From SIAJ01 sp036266155 (GTDB lineage: Bacteria; Planctomycetota; Planctomycetia; Gemmatales; Gemmataceae): 6,710 bases of DNA. Of the stretch, positions 4,718-6,710 are shown piece after piece (within the stretch, counting starts at the first letter, position 1; the number at the start of each line of letters is the position of its first letter). The stretch is from NCBI GenBank assembly GCA_036266155.1, contig DATANR010000179.1:1-6710 (forward strand), read 5' to 3'. The notes under the pieces were generated by a model that was not told where the DNA came from, made no database searches, and was given only the letters and a program-made list of their open reading frames with translations. A program made the translations under genes and the position numbers.

Positions 4718-6019
4718 ATGGCCGATTCTCTGAACATTGCCCTCATTGGCGGCGGGACCGTGGGCGGCGGCGTCGCGAAGATCTTGCTCGACCATCCCGG
4801 GCGCACGGCCACGCGGGCCGGGCGGCCGGTGTTGGTCAAGCGCGTCGTCGTGCGCGATCCGGCCAAGCCGCGGCCGACGATTCCGAAGGAACTCATCTCG
4901 ACCGACATCCAGGCGGCGATTCACGATCCGCAGGTCCACGTCGTCGTCGAGTTGATCGGTGGGACGGGCATCGCCAAGCAGGTCGTGCTCGACGCGCTCG
5001 CGGCCGGCAAGCACGTCGTGACGGCGAACAAGGCGCTGCTCGCACAGCACGGCCCCGAGGTTTTTGAAGTCGCGCGCAAGCACGAGCGTGCCGTCGGCTT
5101 TGAGGCGAGTGTCGCCGGTGGCATTCCGATCATTCGAGCGCTGGCCGAGAGCCTGGCCGGCAACCAGATCACGGCGATCCAGGGCATTCTCAATGGGACC
5201 AGTAATTTCATTTTGACGGCGATGGCCGATCGCGGCGTCGGTTATGCGGATGCGCTCGCCGAGGCGCAACAACTTGGCTACGCGGAGGCTGATCCGACGC
5301 TCGACGTCGACGGCAGCGACGCGGCCCACAAGCTCGCGATCCTGGCACAGATTGCGTTCGGCGTCACGGTGCCGGTCGACAAGATCGAGCGCTTCGGCAT
5401 CGCCGGCCTGCACGCGATGGACCTGCGCTTTGCTCAGGAGCTGGGCTATACGATCAAGCTGCTAGCCGAGGCGTGGCTCGACGGCCGTGAGGTGGCGCTG
5501 CACGTGGCCCCAGTACTCTTGCGAAGAACGGATATGCTCGCCCAGGTGCGCGGCGCCTTCAATGCGGTGCAGGTTGTCGGCGATGCAGTCGGCGAAGTGA
5601 TGTTCCAGGGAGCCGGCGCGGGGGCCTTGCCCACGGCTAGCTCAGTCGTTGCGGACATCATCGATTTGGCGGTCGGCCGAGCGCAACGCACATTCCAGGC
5701 GATGAAACTCTGGGCTCCCCACGAGCGCGGCTTCAGGATGAGGACCTCGGAGGGCGTGCGCTCGCGGTTCTTCTTGCGCGTGCTCGTGAAAGACGAGCCC
5801 GGCATGTTGGCCGACGTGGCACGGGCGCTAGCCGACGAACGGATCAGTATCGCGAGCGTAATCCAGCATGAAGCGCAGGAAGACCACCAAGGCGGGGCGG
5901 TGCCGTTGGTCATCATGACGCACTACGCGGAGACGGGGCAGTTCCGCAAGGCGCTAGCCAGGGTGAATGCCCTGCCGGGAGTGGTGCTGCCAGGGGTGTA
6001 TTATTCGGTGGATGACTGA
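4718..6019 (+). CDS. hom: Homoserine dehydrogenase
   Basis: The protein has 433 residues, the usual length of single-function bacterial homoserine dehydrogenase. It reduces aspartate semialdehyde to homoserine with NAD(P)H, the step leading to threonine and methionine, in the cytoplasm. The Rossmann start 'ALIGGGTVGGGV' has its Gly motif at residues 11-18; 'TANKALL' carries Lys105; 'EASVAGGIPII' and 'GILNGTSNFIL' are family signatures. 'GYAEADPTLDVDGSDAAHK' supplies Glu190, Asp201 and Lys205, spaced exactly like the catalytic Glu208, Asp219 and Lys223 of the yeast enzyme. From about residue 350 ('RFFLRVLVKDEPGMLADVA') an ACT domain begins, normally the site of threonine feedback inhibition. 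Nothing is missing, so the gene should be functional. The stop is followed after one codon by the GTG of the HisA-like gene, so the two are probably co-transcribed. It is divergent from the lipoprotein block. Confidence 0.97.
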   Translation: MADSLNIALIGGGTVGGGVAKILLDHPGRTATRAGRPVLVKRVVVRDPAKPRPTIPKELISTDIQAAIHDPQVHVVVELIGGTGIAKQVVLDALAAGKHVVTANKALLAQHGPEVFEVARKHERAVGFEASVAGGIPIIRALAESLAGNQITAIQGILNGTSNFILTAMADRGVGYADALAEAQQLGYAEADPTLDVDGSDAAHKLAILAQIAFGVTVPVDKIERFGIAGLHAMDLRFAQELGYTIKLLAEAWLDGREVALHVAPVLLRRTDMLAQVRGAFNAVQVVGDAVGEVMFQGAGAGALPTASSVVADIIDLAVGRAQRTFQAMKLWAPHERGFRMRTSEGVRSRFFLRVLVKDEPGMLADVARALADERISIASVIQHEAQEDHQGGAVPLVIMTHYAETGQFRKALARVNALPGVVLPGVYYSVDD

Positions 6020-6022
6020 GCT

Positions 6023-6710
6023 GTGCGCATCATCCCCGTCATCGATGTTCTCAATGGCGTCGTTGTCCGCGGCGTCGGCGGACGTCGGAGCGAGTATCGG
6101 CCGATTGTCAGTCAGCTCACGTCGTCGGTCAATCCGGTTGAAGTAGCCCGCGTGCTCGTCGACACTTTTCAACCAGCGGAGCTTTATCTCGCTGATCTCG
6201 ATGCCATCGCCGACGGACGGCCGTCGTTCGAGTTATACCGGGCCATCCGCGAAATGGGGGTACGCCTCTGGGTCGATGCCGGCATCCGCGATGGCGACGG
6301 CGCAAAGACGATTGCCGACACGGACTGCGAGGTCGTCGCCGGTTTGGAAACGGTGCCGGGTACTCATGAGTTGAAGAACATCGTTGATGCCGTGGACGTG
6401 AGTCATGTCGTCTTCTCGCTCGACCTGCGCGATGGCGTGCCGTTGCGGGATTGGGATTGGCGGGCGGCCATCGGCTTCGGCATTACTCGCGTCATCGTCC
6501 TCGATCTGGCCCGCGTGGGCACTGGGTCAGGCAGTGGCACGGACGATCTCTGCCGCGAAATCGCATCGACGTTTCCGCAAGTGGAGGTGATTGCCGGCGG
6601 CGGTGTGGCAGGCCCGGACGATTTGCGAAGATTAGCAATTTGCGGCGTCCGTGGGGTGCTGGTGGCGTCAGCGTTACACGATGGACGCCTGAAGGCGAGC
6701 GTCGAGGGGG
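6023..6710 (+). CDS. HisA-related TIM-barrel protein (3' end outside window)
   Basis: The frame is open from GTG at 6023 to the right edge, giving 229 residues without the C-terminus. The (beta/alpha)8 pattern of the HisA/HisF family is clear: 'RIIPVIDVLNGVVVRGVGG' with Asp8 in strand 1, 'ELYLADLDAI' in strand 2, 'LWVDAGIRDG' in strand 3, 'VFSLDLRDGVPL' with Asp134 at mid-barrel, and the phosphate-binding ends 'VIAGGGV' (189-195) and 'GVLVASALHDGRL'. True HisA carries a T-D-I-x-R-D-G-T-x-x-G motif; here the same place reads 'LDLARVGTGSG', with Leu160 for the catalytic Thr and Val165 for the Asp. Strand 4/5 'CEVVAGLETV' also differs from HisA. It therefore fits better with the uncharacterised HisA-like proteins of archaea and planctomycetes (COG1411-like, from memory) than with histidine synthesis. 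GTG is the only plausible start because the hom stop lies in the same frame just upstream; a GGTGGA about 10 bases before is a weak ribosome site. Confidence 0.85.
   Translation, partial: MRIIPVIDVLNGVVVRGVGGRRSEYRPIVSQLTSSVNPVEVARVLVDTFQPAELYLADLDAIADGRPSFELYRAIREMGVRLWVDAGIRDGDGAKTIADTDCEVVAGLETVPGTHELKNIVDAVDVSHVVFSLDLRDGVPLRDWDWRAAIGFGITRVIVLDLARVGTGSGSGTDDLCREIASTFPQVEVIAGGGVAGPDDLRRLAICGVRGVLVASALHDGRLKASVEG

Noticed and set aside
4276..4908. Minus-strand frame of about 210 codons spanning the hom start and lipoprotein A
   Set aside because: It is a frame-shifted reading of lipoprotein A joined to antisense hom, with Arg/Pro-rich content typical of shadow frames.
4673..5413. Long minus-strand frame of about 246 codons opposite hom
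   Set aside because: It lies within the clearly functional hom gene, is Arg/Asp-rich as expected of antisense in GC-rich codons, and has no recognisable domain.

Overview
This 6.7 kb window comes from a GC-rich bacterial chromosome. It is probably from the Planctomycetota. The best pointers are a short DUF1559-style prepilin with a 'GFTLIE' leader and an 'ADGH' tail, lipoproteins of a kind common in that phylum, and a HisA-related TIM-barrel gene beside a housekeeping amino-acid gene. The assignment rests on gene style alone, since no rRNA or other marker is present. I see no tRNA, rRNA, CRISPR array, transposase or phage gene.

Layout. Positions 1-254 hold no convincing gene. Two plus-strand genes follow: a small protein with a degenerate FHA domain (255-704) and a calcineurin-like metallophosphoesterase (731-1627). 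The second gene has a perfect TATAAT placed so that transcription should begin at its ATG, so it is a likely leaderless gene. The phosphoesterase converges on a four-gene minus-strand block. Between the two stop codons lies an AT-rich 73 bp near-perfect palindrome built of 7-base units, and its outermost three bases on each side are the stop codons of the flanking genes.

The minus-strand block, in order of transcription, is: lipoprotein A (4613-3762), its distant paralogue lipoprotein B (3759-2941), a short prepilin-like protein (2815-2321) and a single-pass membrane protein with a charged helical tail (2288-1695). All four are predicted to be exported or membrane-anchored. The C-terminal third of both lipoproteins reads like the SecD P1 'head' region without SecD's membrane segments. 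This is the least explained part of the window and the best candidate for an undescribed envelope function, although no biochemical role can be read from it.

Divergent from the block, across about 104 bp, is homoserine dehydrogenase (hom, 4718-6019) with intact catalytic residues and an ACT domain, for the threonine/methionine branch. Immediately behind it, in the same frame and separated by one codon, is a HisA-related TIM-barrel protein (6023 to the right edge, incomplete). It keeps the HisA strand-1 and mid-barrel aspartates but has lost the TDxxRDG signature, so it is probably not a histidine enzyme.
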